Positions 5,335 through 6,191 of a stretch of DNA of 6,191 nucleotides are shown one piece after another. The position numbers and the translations under genes are program-made. This stretch comes from an uncultured Pseudodesulfovibrio sp. (GTDB lineage: Bacteria; Desulfobacterota; Desulfovibrionia; Desulfovibrionales; Desulfovibrionaceae). The notes below the pieces were generated by a model. It saw nothing but the letters and a program-made list of their open reading frames with translations. It made no database searches and was not told the DNA's origin. The DNA lies in the NCBI GenBank assembly GCA_947259235.1, contig CAMYLL010000176.1:1-6191 (forward strand). The letters are read 5' to 3'. Each line of letters starts with the position of its first letter. Within the stretch, counting starts at the first letter, position 1.

Positions 5335-6191
5335 ATGCGCTGGCAATACGTCCTTCACATCATCGGCGCCCTTGTGGCGTGCATCGGGCTGACCATGGTC
5401 TTTCCCCTGGCCTGGGGGGTGTACTACGGCGACGGAACCGCCGCGCCGCTCGGCCTGTCAATGGGCATCACCGTGCTCTCCGGCGCGCTCCTCTTTTTCG
5501 TCTTTCGCGACCCGGCGGCCGCCAAGGCGGCCATGACCCACCGTGAAGGCATGGCCATCGTCGCCCTGGGCTGGTTCGCGGCAGGCCTCTTCGGCGGACT
5601 GCCGTTCTATCTTGGCGGAACCTTCGAGTCCGTGGTTGATTGCGTGTTCGAATCCCTCTCCGGATTCAGCACCACGGGGTCGTCCGTGCTCGTGGATATC
5701 GAGGCCGTGCCCAGGGGGATTCTCTTCTGGCGCAGCCTGACGCAGTGGCTGGGCGGCATGGGTATCATCGTCCTTTCCCTGGCGATTCTCCCGTTCCTGG
5801 GCGTTGGCGGCATGCAGCTCTACAAGGCCGAAGTGCCGGGCCCATCGCCGGACAAGCTCAAGCCGCGCATCAAGGATACCGCCATGACCCTGTGGAAGGT
5901 CTACCTCGTGTTCAGCGTGGCCGAGACCATTTTGCTGATGTTCGGCGGCATGGATATCTTCGACGCCTTGTGCCACACCTTCGGGACCATGGCCACAGGG
6001 GGCTTTTCCACTCGCAATGCTTCCGTGGCGTCCTTTGACAGCGCCTATATCGACTACGTCATTACTCTTTTCATGCTTATCGCGGGAGTAAACTTCTCCC
6101 TGCATTACCTGCTGCTCAAGTGGCGCCCTTCCGCCTTGATCAAGGACCCGGAATTCCGAGTCTTTGCCGCCATGGTCGCGGTATTCATTGT
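5335..6191 (+). CDS. trkH: Trk system potassium uptake channel TrkH, C-terminus cut by window edge
   Basis: The potassium-translocating membrane subunit of the Trk system, partner of TrkA; 285 residues are visible and the frame remains open at the right edge. TrkH has four membrane-pore-membrane repeats, and two selectivity-filter loops can be seen here. The first is SGFSTTGSSVL (109-119) with the filter glycine at 115. The second is FGTMATGGFSTRN (216-228) with glycines 222-223. Early transmembrane stretches are at about 5-27, 40-57 and 73-93, followed by membrane helices at about 139-156, 189-204 and 240-260. Family members are about 480 residues, so somewhat less than half is missing. The ATG follows the trkA stop by one base (TAGGATG), and GGTGGAG at 5318-5324 inside the end of trkA serves as ribosome binding site, so translation of the two is probably coupled. 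TrkG or KtrB are alternative names for related proteins, but the partner here is a two-RCK TrkA, so TrkH is the better label. Confidence 0.95.
   Translation, partial: MRWQYVLHIIGALVACIGLTMVFPLAWGVYYGDGTAAPLGLSMGITVLSGALLFFVFRDPAAAKAAMTHREGMAIVALGWFAAGLFGGLPFYLGGTFESVVDCVFESLSGFSTTGSSVLVDIEAVPRGILFWRSLTQWLGGMGIIVLSLAILPFLGVGGMQLYKAEVPGPSPDKLKPRIKDTAMTLWKVYLVFSVAETILLMFGGMDIFDALCHTFGTMATGGFSTRNASVASFDSAYIDYVITLFMLIAGVNFSLHYLLLKWRPSALIKDPEFRVFAAMVAVFI

Noticed and set aside
5458..6105. Minus-strand open frame of 215 residues
   Set aside because: It is antisense to trkH, whose plus-strand product has membrane helices and two selectivity-filter loops; the minus product is rich in His, Gly and Glu, as expected for a shadow.
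1..6191. CRISPR arrays, tRNA or rRNA genes, insertion sequences, phage genes
   Set aside because: No regularly spaced repeats, cloverleaf-like segments, transposase or integrase frames were seen; the window is nearly filled by the seven genes listed.

Overview
The window looks like chromosomal DNA from a GC-rich anaerobe, most likely a sulfate-reducing Desulfovibrio-type bacterium (Desulfovibrionales). The main reasons are a very small single-module siroheme/4Fe-4S reductase of about 215 residues, the size of the assimilatory-type sulfite reductase known from Desulfovibrio vulgaris, and a polyferredoxin plus ferredoxin gene pair next to a divergent Crp/Fnr regulator. The taxon is an inference from gene content, since no search could be run.

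Layout, left to right. (1) A Crp/Fnr-family regulator on the minus strand runs off the left edge; its helix-turn-helix is cut. (2) A divergent control region of 96 bp (562-657) holds an FNR-spaced operator-like sequence between two plausible promoters. (3) A tight plus-strand operon of four genes follows, with gaps of 16-28 bp and good ribosome binding sites for the last three: a membrane polyferredoxin with NapH-like motifs, a soluble ferredoxin with a conserved C-terminal domain, a small cupin, and the mini siroheme reductase. (4) A gap of 163 bp (3803-3965) holds a 12-bp RNA-type hairpin, an 18-bp perfect-arm inverted repeat and a weak promoter. (5) trkA and the start of trkH, one base apart, encode the Trk potassium uptake system; trkH runs off the right edge.

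How the genes may work together (inference): the polyferredoxin would take electrons from the membrane quinone pool or a periplasmic donor and pass them through its own clusters and the soluble ferredoxin to the cytoplasmic siroheme reductase, which would reduce sulfite, nitrite or a related nitrogen oxide by six electrons. The cupin is an accessory or sensor protein of unknown role. The left half of the operator resembles the site I recall for HcpR, the nitrosative-stress regulator of Desulfovibrio, so the operon may be a nitrogen-oxide or sulfite detoxification module. The trk genes appear to be a separate housekeeping transcription unit.
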